Source: Tubulanus polymorphus
Taxonomy: Eukaryota; Nemertea; Palaeonemertea; Tubulaniformes; Tubulanidae
DNA length: 64,000 nucleotides
Reading direction: 5' to 3'
Assembly: GCF_964204645.1 (NCBI RefSeq)
Contig: NC_134032.1
Location: 188,501 to 252,500, forward strand
Shown here: piece by piece, positions 47,501-56,699 of the stretch
Layout of the letters: every line of letters begins with the position of its first letter
How positions within the stretch are numbered: the stretch's first letter is position 1
The notes under the pieces: generated by a model
Seen by the model: only the letters and a program-made list of their open reading frames with translations
What the model was told of the DNA's origin: nothing
The model's database searches: none
Made by a program: the position numbers and the translations under genes

Positions 47501-50500
47501 GATGACTATTGGGATATAGTGGAAACGTTGAATAAACTACACTAGCTCAAGGAAACATTTCAGACTCTTTTTATTCTTAGTGCGCAGGGATTTTATATTA
47601 TCTTTACAACACGAACTCAGAGTGTTTCATTAATGGTTATAATGAGGACAACATCAGTATTCCTGAAGATGACTATTAGGATATAGTCGAAACGTTGAAT
47701 AAACTACACTAGCTCAAGGAAACATTTCGGACTCTTTTTATTCTTAGTGTGCAGGGATTTTATATTATCTTTACAACACGGACTCAGAGTGTTTCATCAA
47801 TGGTTATAATGAGGACAACATCAGTATTCCTGAAGATGACTATTAGGATATAGTGGAAACGTTGAATAAACTACACTAGCTCAAGGAATACAGTATTCCT
47901 GAAGATGACTATTAGGATATAGTCGAAACGTTGAATAAACTACACTAGCTCAAGGAAACATTTCAGACTCTTTTTATTCTTAGTGTGCAGGGATTTTATA
48001 TTATCTTTACAACACGGACTCAGAGTGTTTCATCAATGGTTATAATGAGGACAACATCAGTATTCCTGAAGATGACTATTAGGATATAGTGGAAACGATG
48101 AATAAACTACACTAGCTCAAGGAAACATTTCAGACTCTTTTTATTCTTAGTGTGCAGGGATTTTATATTATCTTTACAACACGGACTCAAACCTCATTTC
48201 CGTTACTGGTTTTGATCGCCGGTTTCGTTGGCTGGGGCGACGGTCGACTGTAGCCCAACAACTGCAGCATGGCCTCGGCCGCGTTACGCTTGGCTAACTT
48301 TTTATTCGGCCCGATACCGGGCGCCACGTTCACGCCAACAGTCACCTGAAAACAAACAAATACCCGCAAATAAACATCATTAAACTTTTTAGAGGGATTC
48401 GACATCGAAACAGAAGTATATACTAATTCTTTTAGAAAAATATATAGATTGTAACAACTATATGTAAGGTGACAGCTACAGCCTGATTGGCCAGATGCCC
48501 ACATATCAAACAATGAAATGCGCAAAACCGTGAACACGTGTCTCTGCGCAAAACGCGTTTAAGTCGCGATTTTTGCAGCGAGCATTTCGTTAGCTTTGTG
48601 GATACACCAAAATACTTAATAATCGCGTTTTATTCGCCGCCAAATGGGAGGTTTTATCTAGGCTAGTGTACTGTAAATACACACAGAGTTTCAATTTTTC
48701 AAACCTCCCTTCCCTTCATTCGCATAATTGGCCATTCTTCATAAATATTAACGATTATATTTGCACCGATTCGACTCCCGTGAAGTGTCTGCTCTCTATC
48801 ACTGACCTGCATAACGAACTCTCTACGTCGCGGTAACCCTCGTTCCTCGACCAGTGTATAAACCGGTTCTCGTTCTTTCTTTGCCTGTTGTATCTGTATG
48901 AGTCGACTGATCGGGTTGATACCGACGCCGTATCCAGGGTCCGCCTTCTGCATCTTAATCAGATTGCGATTCTTCTTTTTGTTGCCGGGCAACGGCTGCG
49001 TCGAGAAAACGATTAAAATACGTTTCGTTAATGAAAGAACTGAGTTTGTATACATAACTTCCCCCTCCCTAACTATTCAATGAGATCTAGGAAAATTGGG
49101 AGTCGGGGACCAGTTGCACAGTGGTCTTCAATCTTAAGACTGGTTTTAAGTTGTTAGATTGGTTATAGAACCAAAATGAGCTTAGACTGGTCTAAAGTTG
49201 TTAGATTGGTTATAGAACTAAAATGAGTTTAGACTGGTCGCAAGTTGTTAGATTGGTTATAAAACTAGGTTGGTCTTAGACTGGACTTTAGTCTAAGCTG
49301 TGCAACCGGGGCCCAGTTGCACAGTCCTAAATTAGGTTCAAAAATGGTCTTAAATCTTGAGAAAAGGGGGCAACCTCAAAATAGGGGTCCACACCTCGGA
49401 AAATACCGCCAAACTATTCAACACCATCCCGAACAGACGGATGTGCTTACCGGCCTCGGTTTCGGTCGCGTCGGTACCATCGCCGGCGGCAACGGAGGTA
49501 GTTTTCGCAGCTCCTCGAGCATCTTCTCGGCCGCGCGTTTCTTCGAGATCTTCTTACCGTTGCCGTCGCCGTCTCGCGCGATGTCGCCGACGAGGCATCG
49601 CGTGCGGAACGTGCGCATGTGCGGCGGACCGGTCTCACTAATCACCTCGAAGTTTACCGATAGTTTACGCTTCAACGCGATCTCGTGCACGAGACTGATC
49701 TCTGATTTCAGCTCGTCGTTTCGTTCCTCTTCGGTCATCGTCGTTACGGCAACAGCGGCAGACGTCTGCAACGTCGGCTCGTCTACAACGTGAAGATCGA
49801 GATCATGAAATTCCAGTTTTCCAGGAAAAGCCCTTAACCCTTTCTTTCAGTGAGTCTACACCGCAGTGCGGTGTATAAATTGGTGATAGATTTTGCTAGT
49901 ACACCGCACTGCGGTGATGTAATTCATAAACGTTTCCATCTCTTATGAAAGATGGCAGCACCTGTCAAACACAGATAGAAATAAGTAACAATAAATTACT
50001 AGAAATAAATAACTAACAATGCACCGCATTGCGATGTAGACGCATTTTAGCTGATGCCTGTTATTTGATGTAATGGGCTGGAATTTTTGGTATTGATGTA
50101 ATTAGTAATTAGTATTTATGTCAATTGAAAGACACGGTCAACCCTTTCAGTGCGTCTACACCGCAGTGCGGTGTATAAATCAGTGATGGATTTTACTAGT
50201 ACATCGCACTGTATTCCTCAGTATTTCTCGTTGTAAAACAGTAACAGATACCGATAATCAGGAACGGTTGCCAGCTTTCTGGTCAGTCGTTTAAGGATAT
50301 AAGGAGTTTCCGAGGATTTTTAAAGGAAAAAATTTCAATTTTTGAGGAAGCGTCTGCATCACTTTCATATCCCAATTACAGTAAACTCCTCCTAAATCGG
50401 AACTGTTTATCTCAGTAAACTATTTAATTCAGTGGTTTTATATGCAGATTTTTATCCTATACCCTATGAACTCGTTTTCTAATTTGGCAACCATCTAATT

Positions 50501-53138
50501 ATTGGGTAAAAATAAATCCAGGTCCCAAATTCTCAAAATTCAAGGAGTTTTAAAGTATTTTCTGACATTTTGTTCAAATTAAAAGAGTTTCCAGCTACTT
50601 TTAAAGTATTTTGCCTTTAAAAGGAGTTTTTAATGAACTGAGGGGTCGTAGGGACCCCGATGAAAATACGATTACCTTCCGATTTCGTCAAGTTCTCGTC
50701 AGGCGGAACCGGTAAAGCTATCAGTATTTTCAGCGCTTTGTCAGCGGCGCAGTGCCGCGCGGCTTGGCGTGTCGGACCCTCGCCGATGAACTCGCGTTGC
50801 CCGACCTTCAGCGACACGTAGAACACACGCGGTAGTCGCGGGTAGTGGTAACGTTGGTTGTACATGCCGCGGTAGTCGTAATTCGGCGGCGGGTAGTACT
50901 GCGGTCGGTGCGGTTCGATCGTCTGGTAGACGGCCGGTTCACCACGTTTCATCGCGATCGCGTTTAACTCGACCGTCGGAGTGATGTTGTTAGCCGATAC
51001 GTACACTGCGCGGAATAAAACAGAGAGGGAAAATCGATCATCGTAAATATCGAACCCTCGATCGGCAATTACCTCACAATTCAAGGATTAATCAAAATAC
51101 AAAGAAGTTTAACATTGACAGGGGTCCCACAAATCAGTTATTCCAGGATCCAGTTTCACAAAAAGGATTAAGGCCTAAATCGATCCAAGATAAACTGAAT
51201 TAATGAAGAAATTAAATCGATTTAAGAGTTAAACCTGTTCGTGAAACTGTGAGTTAGAGTTAACTGTGAACTCAGGATCCCGTTCCACAGTTGTGAGTTA
51301 GAGTTAACACTGAACTCAGGATCCAGTTATTCAGTTGTTTTCAATGTGTTAACCCAGAGTCAAATCTTAACTCAGAACAGTGGAACTAGATCCTGAAGCC
51401 TAAAGCCTAGCGCACATCGACACTGCGATCGGAGACAACTAGTTGCTACCGAACGATTACCCCGCGCACATCGAAATCTAGTTACAACCGGTCAGTTGCA
51501 GCAACTGCATGGCGCGTGTCGATCGTCGAAATCCAGAGCGCGCACATCGACGGATATGACTGCGATTGAGTACAACCAGTTGCTCAAAAGTAGAACATGG
51601 GCAACTGACTGGAACTGGAGATAGATCGACGCTTACCAATCGTAAGCTCGCTCACATCGACACATTCAAGCAACTGATCGTATCCAGCCAGTTGCTCTCA
51701 TGCGCCGAAAACTGCCTTGCAACTAGTTGTCTCCAATCGCACTGTCGATGTGCGCTAGGCTTAAGATTTTTCAAGGAGAAAATTTTAAATTTCGAGAGGT
51801 GTATGGATCACTTTCATATCTCGATTACAGCGTAATTTCCCAAATTTAGAAATGATCAGAATCCATGAAAAAAATCAATTCTTCAATTAACGGAAAGGAA
51901 TTTTTTAAGGAGTCAAATTGCAGTATGAACTGTGCAAGGATAGGGTTTCAGGCCAACGATAAGCGGACAATAATGCGACCTGACTTACGGTTCTGATTGT
52001 AGGCCCGCGGTGGTTTGGGTGGGGGGTGTTTATATGTAGTTTTCTGAAGGGCGGTCTCGGCGGCTGAGTGTTGAGCTTTCTTGATGCTGGCGCCCGACGA
52101 GTCGTACTCCTCTTCACCGAGTTTCAACTTGACGAAGAATGTTTTCTTGTGCGCCGGTCCCGTTTCATCTACCAAGGTGTACTGGTGTTGTATCTGTGAG
52201 ACAGGAGGAAATATATGAGATCTATACAAAATCTTTAGAAATCATTTTTGCAGCCTGGAACCTGCAACCGTTCAGACAATATGGCACCCTTTTAAACGAT
52301 CTTCTGCCTGGAACCACCCCTCCAGACAACCCATTCACCCTGGAAGCACCCCTCCAGAAAACCCATTCACCCTGGAACCACCCCTCCAGAAAACCCATTC
52401 ACCCTGGAACCACCCCTCCAGAAAACCCATTCACCCTGGAAGCACCCTTTTCATACAATCTTCAGCCTGGAGCCATCCTTTCAGACAATCTACATCCTGG
52501 AGCCAGCCCTTAAAACAATTTTCAGCCTGGAGCCGCCCTCATGGCAGTAACTAGTGAAGTCAGTGTTTTCAGTAAGAGCCAGGTCCCAGGTCCCAGACCC
52601 GTCTGTCGTTTGTAAAGGACCCGCCTGTTTTTTCAAACCAGCTTTCGTTTCAGGGACTGTGACATATAATGGGACCCTCTTGTTCATCAAAGGGACCTGG
52701 CTTATTAATTTCTTATTGAAAACACTGGAAGTGTGGACAAACAGTAAATTTCTCGAACACTACCGACACGTAAACATCCCTAAAAACGACGATTACCTTG
52801 TTATATCGTGCCAGTTCATTAATAAGACACATCGGGGTTTTTTCTTTTGTGTTTGCCAACGGAGAGTTAGACATCTGTTCAGACGCACCATTTAAAACCA
52901 TTCCCGCGCCGCCGCCACCGGCAATAATACCGCGCCCGTTGTGCGACGGCAACAACGGCTGCGTCGTCGCGTCCGTCTGCGACGGCATTACGTTGCCGTT
53001 CGATTGTTGCTGGTTGCCATAGGCGACTGCACCTACGATCATGCCTTTTGTCGGTGTGTTGTGATGTTGTTGAACTGCGGGCATCATCGCAGCCATGCTG
53101 GACGAGTTCGGCGATACTTTCAACGTTTTATTGGCCAT
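44512..53138 (-). CDS. stau: Staufen double-stranded RNA-binding protein, 10 coding exons
   Basis: Exons (minus): 53138-52797, 52193-51989, 51005-50676, 49782-49451, 48995-48807, 48345-48193, 47077-46861, 45980-45841, 45161-44986, 44554-44512 (TAG). They total 2127 nt, 708 residues; all phases close. dsRBD1 (about 99-168) has [15 protein letters not shown] and [14 protein letters not shown]. dsRBD2 (188-275) has [14 protein letters not shown] and the Staufen-type Pro/Tyr-rich insert. dsRBD3 (305-385) has [11 protein letters not shown] and [16 protein letters not shown]. dsRBD4 (425-510) has [19 protein letters not shown] and [19 protein letters not shown] linker matches the region that binds tubulin in vertebrates. 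dsRBD5 (600-680) has [20 protein letters not shown] and [13 protein letters not shown]. The last exon is 14 codons. Staufen binds structured mRNA for localisation, translational control and decay. Unusual donors are GTCAGT (after 48807) and GTTTGA (after 48193). The start is the first ATG of the domain-bearing exon; a 5' UTR exon probably lies upstream. Confidence 0.95.
44745..44945. mobile_element. Foldback element, GGATCCAGTTCCACAG type
   Basis: GGATCCAGGTTCCACAGTTC and GTCCAGTTCCACAGTTGTGA face inverted CTCACAACTGTGGAACTGGA and AACTGTGGAACCGGG. It lies in the last Staufen intron. Confidence 0.7.
45225..45390. mobile_element. Foldback element, GGTTTCATAGA type
   Basis: CAGGGTTTCATAGATG is inverted as GGTCTATGAAACCGGG. 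It lies in the Staufen intron between the exons at 45161 and 45841. Confidence 0.5.
46014..46841. repeat. 60-bp satellite filling a Staufen intron
   Basis: About 13-14 near-identical 60-bp units (AACTAATTATAATTTTACTG, AATCGTCGAAGTCATTGACG, ATGAGAAGGCCCACATAAGT). The array occupies about 94% of the 880-base intron between the exons at 45980 and 46861. Confidence 0.96.
47096..48190 (+). repeat. 167-bp satellite array D filling a Staufen intron
   Basis: Monomers include short 69-bp units with the GGAATACAGTATTCC junction near 47316 and 47886. The array starts about 18 bases from the acceptor (exon end 47077) and ends at ACACGGACTCA, two to three bases from the donor of the exon at 48193. The intron therefore consists almost entirely of the satellite. 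Confidence 0.95.
49111..49325. mobile_element. Foldback element, CCAGTTGCACAGT type
   Basis: GGGGACCAGTTGCACAGT and its inverted form near 49298-49325 enclose three CTTAAGTTGTTAGATTGG repeats. It lies in the Staufen intron between the exons at 48995 and 49451. Confidence 0.7.
49832..50220. mobile_element. Two partial copies of the TTAA / CACCGCAGTGCGG MITE
   Basis: CTTAACCCTTTCTTTCAGTG and TCAACCCTTTCAGTGCGTCT start the copies at 49837 and 50149. Both carry CTACACCGCAGTGCGGTGTA. They relate to 42919-43207 and lie in the Staufen intron upstream of the exon at 49782. Confidence 0.75.
51145..51400. mobile_element. Adjacent foldback elements with CAGTTTCAC and CAGTTCCACAG ends
   Basis: GGATCCAGTTTCACAAAAAG pairs with TTCGTGAAACTG. 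The next element reads GTTCCACAGTTGTGAGTTAG and ends at AACAGTGGAACTAGATCC. They lie in the Staufen intron between the exons at 51005 and 51989. Confidence 0.65.
51404..51763. mobile_element. 360-bp inverted-repeat element with GCACATCGAC subrepeats
   Basis: The ends AAGCCTAGCGCACATCGACA and TGTCGATGTGCGCTAGGCTT are inverted and continue imperfectly for about 45 bases (GGAGACAACTAGTTGC / GCAACTAGTTGTCTCC). GCACATCGA and CAGTTGC recur inside. It lies in the same Staufen intron. Confidence 0.85.
52300..52540. repeat. 32-bp minisatellite
   Basis: About seven units of CCTGGAACCACCCCTCCAGA with AAACCCATTCAC, becoming diverged to the right. It lies in the Staufen intron between the exons at 52193 and 52797. 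Confidence 0.85.
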
Positions 53139-53204
53139 CTTCTACTCGAAAATAAAATATCAACGATAAAAAACAGATCACAAAATTGTTAGATACATTA
53201 ATTG

Positions 53205-53530
53205 GGGGTACATTTAAAATATCAAATACCCTTAAATCTAGTCCTAAACCTAACCCTTAAATCTAGTCCTTAACTTAACCCGTAAATCTAGTCCTAAGCC
53301 TAAACCCTTAAATCTAGTCATTAACTTAACCCTTATATCTAGTCCTAAGCCTAAACCCTTAAATGTAGTCCTAAACCTAACCCTTAAATCTAGTCCAAAA
53401 CCCAACCCTTAAATTAAACCCTTATATCCAGTCTTTAGCTCGGGTAAACCCTAAATATAGTCTTTAACTTAACCCTTAAATTTAGTCCTAAACCTCAAGC
53501 CGTAAATCTAGTCCTAAACCTAACTAGATC
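53205..53530. repeat. About 26-bp degenerate minisatellite
   Basis: About 12 copies of CCTAAACCTAACCCTTAAAT with CTAGT and much variation, starting about 70 bases upstream of the Staufen ATG. Confidence 0.8.
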
Positions 53531-53863
53531 TTAATCATATTTCGGGTGCATCATTGCACAGAGGTTTGTATTTGGTCAAACGTCCTTACAGACCCGGTCA
53601 AAACATCCGACCTCGCCGAGTGTTAATTATTATTCTGTGTGCAGAGCAGACGTAGGGCGAGGTTGTTTTTCACGGAGGGCTAAGAAGAAGTCTTCTTGAA
53701 TCTTCACGCAAGAATGTCTTCCAAGACGACTGTAATTCGTCGGTTCAAATATCGATTTTTCGAAATTTTCTCTTCTCAAAATCTCATTGCTTTTCAGCTT
53801 TAGCTCAGTTTTTTTTAAATTTTAAGTCAACAACAATTCACTAAGATAATTCACCCAGGATAA

Positions 53864-54415
53864 TGACTAATGTCTATTTATTAATGGATGAGACCTGTTT
53901 TTCTTGGATATTTTGCTTACTTTTTGGGGTACATACCTCATTTATGTCTTAACAGAATGCCAAAAATCGCGGACAACAACAGAATATCCAATATATTTCC
54001 AGTTCTGTACCAATTAGATGCATTGGCAAAAAGACTCCTTAAGTCCAATTGAATGAGAGAGAAAATCCTCCATTTTGTGAAATTTCTTGAATTTTTACAT
54101 TGTCACCATGCCTACGAAATGTAGTTATTTTTCTTGTGGGGTCTCAACAACTAAATCAGGGTGGCGTAGGCATGGTAACAATGTTCAAATCCAAGAAATT
54201 TGACAAAATGGAGGATTTTCTCTCTCATTCAACTGGACTTAAGGAGTCTTTTTGCCAATCCATCTAATTGGTACAGAACTGGAAATATATCAGATATTCA
54301 GTTGTTGTCCGCGATTTTTGGCATTCTGTTAAGACATAAATGAGGTATGTACCCCAAAAAGTAAGCAAAATATCCCAGAAAAACAGGTCTCATCAATTAA
54401 TAAATAGACATTACA
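53864..54415. mobile_element. Long foldback, about 250-bp arms and 48-bp loop
   Basis: The left arm (about 53866-54116) is repeated inverted at 54165-54413 with few mismatches. Outer ends: AATGTCTATTTATTAAT / ATTAATAAATAGACATT. Inner ends: CCATGCCTACG / CGTAGGCATGG. No coding capacity, consistent with a palindromic MITE. On the minus strand it lies between the Staufen ATG and a possible 5' UTR donor at 54490. Confidence 0.9.
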
Positions 54416-54484
54416 TGACTGATGACATGTCAAAATATCAATCCACTTTCCTCTCAAATGATAATTCGGAAATACGAAACGAGA

Positions 54485-54491
54485 ACTCACT
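54485..54491 (-). other. Possible 5' UTR splice donor of Staufen
   Basis: The minus strand reads AAAAA then GTGAGT, a good donor. Together with the AG just upstream of the Staufen ATG it would place the 250-bp-arm foldback in the first intron. There is no transcript evidence. Confidence 0.25.
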
Positions 54492-54539
54492 TTTTGTTCG
54501 GTATTGATTTTTAGGCTAGAAGTCGCGGGGTCGATGACG

Positions 54540-55655
54540 ATTGTTTGATACAGAGTTTAACCAGGGAGATCAGCGGTTTATTGGCAAACAGTAAAGAAAA
54601 TGTCAGACTAACATGCGTTCATCATGTTGGCCTGCACCCAGAATAATACATACATAGAATACTGGTTACTCGTCGCAATGCTCCGTAGCCAGGTTGATAA
54701 GTACATGTGGCAAGTGAGTCTGAAGTTAGTTCGCGTTTTCGCCGCTATCGTTTATTCAAGAGGCAGCACTTGACGGCTAACCTTTGATCCACCGGCGTGT
54801 CTAGTATTTCCCAAAATGGACTTTAATCTACAACCTAGAAGTATGGAATTCCTCAAGGGCCATACGACTTACGAGTTACGATTTAGGACTAACGTCTTAC
54901 GAGTTATTATACATTTCCTTCAATACGTCACGACTTACGATTTACCGTTTACTCCAGTATCAAAATTAAATAAAAAAATTGTTTTCAGAGAATGAATGGT
55001 ATGGTAAAGAAGTCTTTGGCAGAATTTCAGAGGATCCGTTCTATGTCTCCCTCTATTGACACTGACACTGACAGGGCCTGTAGGCCTACACTGTTTTTTA
55101 AATCGTGATCAATTTATACAATAACCCTATAAAAGACCCGGCAGTGAAATGATTACTAATTTTATTATAACTAACCAAAATGACCCGGCCGCTGCGAAGA
55201 AACAAGGTATCATATTTGTTTAGCCTTGAACTTGGAATTATTTATGTCACCACTTCGGGGAAGCTATGCATTTATTTATGAGAAATAAAGCCAGAGGTTT
55301 TCATCAATAAATGTTAACGTTTTTATCCTTCGATTTCAATAGATTATTCTAAAATTTAAGAAAAAAAAACAGGCGGCGGCTAAATTAGGAGGGGCCGAGC
55401 TGTTGGGAATCAAGTAATTTATTTTTATGGCCTTATCAAAGTTCTACGATGGTTCAGCTGGCTACTGGCGCGTGTTCAACACGGCAGTTGAACCTTCGAT
55501 AACTCCATTCAACGATAAAGAGACACAATTGCGGTTTTTCAGAGTTTGTTGATACCATTCACACGCGCTATTGAACACAATTGTAATACGTCACCGGCTG
55601 ACCACAGTGTGTAAGCATAGGCGAGCTCATTCACCTCCGCTATCTCACACTGTGC
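54540..55655. other. Intergenic between Staufen and a possible + strand gene
   Basis: No exon is recognised. Short inverted copies of GACTTACGAGTTACGATTTA occur at 54867-54950. This is presumably the promoter region of Staufen and of any gene starting at 55660. Confidence 0.4.
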
Positions 55656-55659
55656 AGAC

Positions 55660-55800
55660 ATGCTTCCGTGGATTCTCCTGGCGATCATGATCCTGGCGAT
55701 CTTCGCTGCGCTCCTGTTCCTGCTTCCTGAGGAACGACGTCTTTATGTTTTATGTGTTACTGTTTGTCTCCGTACTGTCCTGTACTGTTCTGTGTTAATT
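55660..55800 (+). CDS. Possible first exon encoding a signal anchor (unverified)
   Basis: The ATG at 55660 starts a strongly hydrophobic N-terminus (MLPWILLAIMILAIFAALLF) followed by charged PEERR, as in a signal anchor or a small single-pass protein. The frame then runs on into retroelement-like sequence, so a splice donor between about 55730 and 55790 is needed, and only weak GT sites are seen. The acidic exon at 56609 has a compatible phase for some of them. Low confidence. Confidence 0.3.
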
Positions 55801-55872
55801 AACCCGTTCTATTTTTCAGGTTTTAACCCGTTTTATTTTTCAGGGCCGATTTCTCTGTCGAATTTAAATGTT

Positions 55873-56030
55873 TGCTGGAACAAAACTAATGTCCGAAAGC
55901 GCCAGCTCTCCTTCGCCGGTCACGTGTCGAGGATGTCAGACAAAGAGTCAGTCAGGAAATGGCTGCCCTCTACACGCCCTCATACGGAACACGAAAACCA
56001 GGATGACGAGGCCTCACTCTCCCCACGTAT
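55873..56030 (+). pseudogene. Non-LTR reverse-transcriptase C-terminal fragment, right-facing
   Basis: The frame gives NKTNVRKRQLSFAGHVSRMS and DKESVRKWLPSTRPHTEHEN. The RKRQLSFAGHVSRM pattern is the usual sequence just after the RT core of LINE-type elements. Only this short piece remains. It is repeated inverted at 56425-56566. Confidence 0.5.
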
Positions 56031-56114
56031 CAACAGTGTGTGCTAGGTGACGTCAATGACGGACAGATCTGTGGGATTGTTTGCGGTAAAAATGGAGTGG
56101 TAACGCTGGACTGT

Positions 56115-56335
56115 CTTCTAGTATTCATTGATTCCTTTTCAGGAATTGCTTCAGACAAAGATTTAGTCTCGTCTTCCTTTGCGTTCTAGCATTCATTGAT
56201 TCCTTTTAAGGGATTGCTTCGGGCAGGGATTAATTTCCCTGTCTTCCTTTGAGTGTTAGTATTCATTGATTCCCAGTGGGTTGCTTCGGACGGGATTAAG
56301 TCTTGTCTTCCCTTGGGTGCTAGTGCCGGCAATCC
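56115..56335. repeat. About 66-bp repeat between the RT fragments
   Basis: Three copies of TAGTATTCATTGATTCC followed by GGATTGCTTC and GTCTTCCTTTG, diverged from one another. Confidence 0.7.
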
Positions 56336-56424
56336 AGTTGCGCTACTCTATTTTTGTCACAAGCACATGTGCAGGTTTGTCAGTTACTGACGTCACCCGG
56401 CACACCCTGTCGGTAAATGGTGAA

Positions 56425-56566
56425 AGTAAGGCGTCGTCATCCTGGTTTTCGCGTTCTGTGTGAGGGCGTGTAGAGAGCAGTATATTCCTGGCTGGCTCAT
56501 TGTCTGGTGTTCTCGGCACGTGACCGGCGACGGAGAGCTGAAAAGCTTTCGAACATTAGTTTTGTT
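56425..56566 (-). pseudogene. Non-LTR reverse-transcriptase fragment, inverted copy
   Basis: The minus strand repeats 55873-56010 (AACAAAACTAATGTTCGAAA; CGCCGGTCACGTGCCGAG; CTCTACACGCCCTCACAC) with many substitutions. The two copies could fold together across a spacer of about 400 bases. Confidence 0.6.
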
Positions 56567-56608
56567 CCGTACCAGGTTTTCATCGCTCTTCTCTTTTTTT
56601 CATTTCAG

Positions 56609-56695
56609 GACTCCCAAGATGAAGAAGAAGATGCTGAAGGCGACTACAGAAGATGGCGAAAAAAGAACACTGAACTCAGCAATATTGAAAGTTAA
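56609..56695 (+). CDS. Acidic/basic exon ending in a stop (unverified)
   Basis: After TTTTTTTCATTTCAG the frame reads DSQDEEEDAEGDYRRWRKKN then TELSNIES and TAA (56693-56695). It looks like a cytoplasmic tail. It could be the partner of the hydrophobic exon at 55660 or belong to another gene. An alternative reading uses GAAA followed by GTTAAG as a donor. No family recognised. Confidence 0.35.
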   Translation, partial: DSQDEEEDAEGDYRRWRKKNTELSNIES

Positions 56696-56699
56696 GTTG

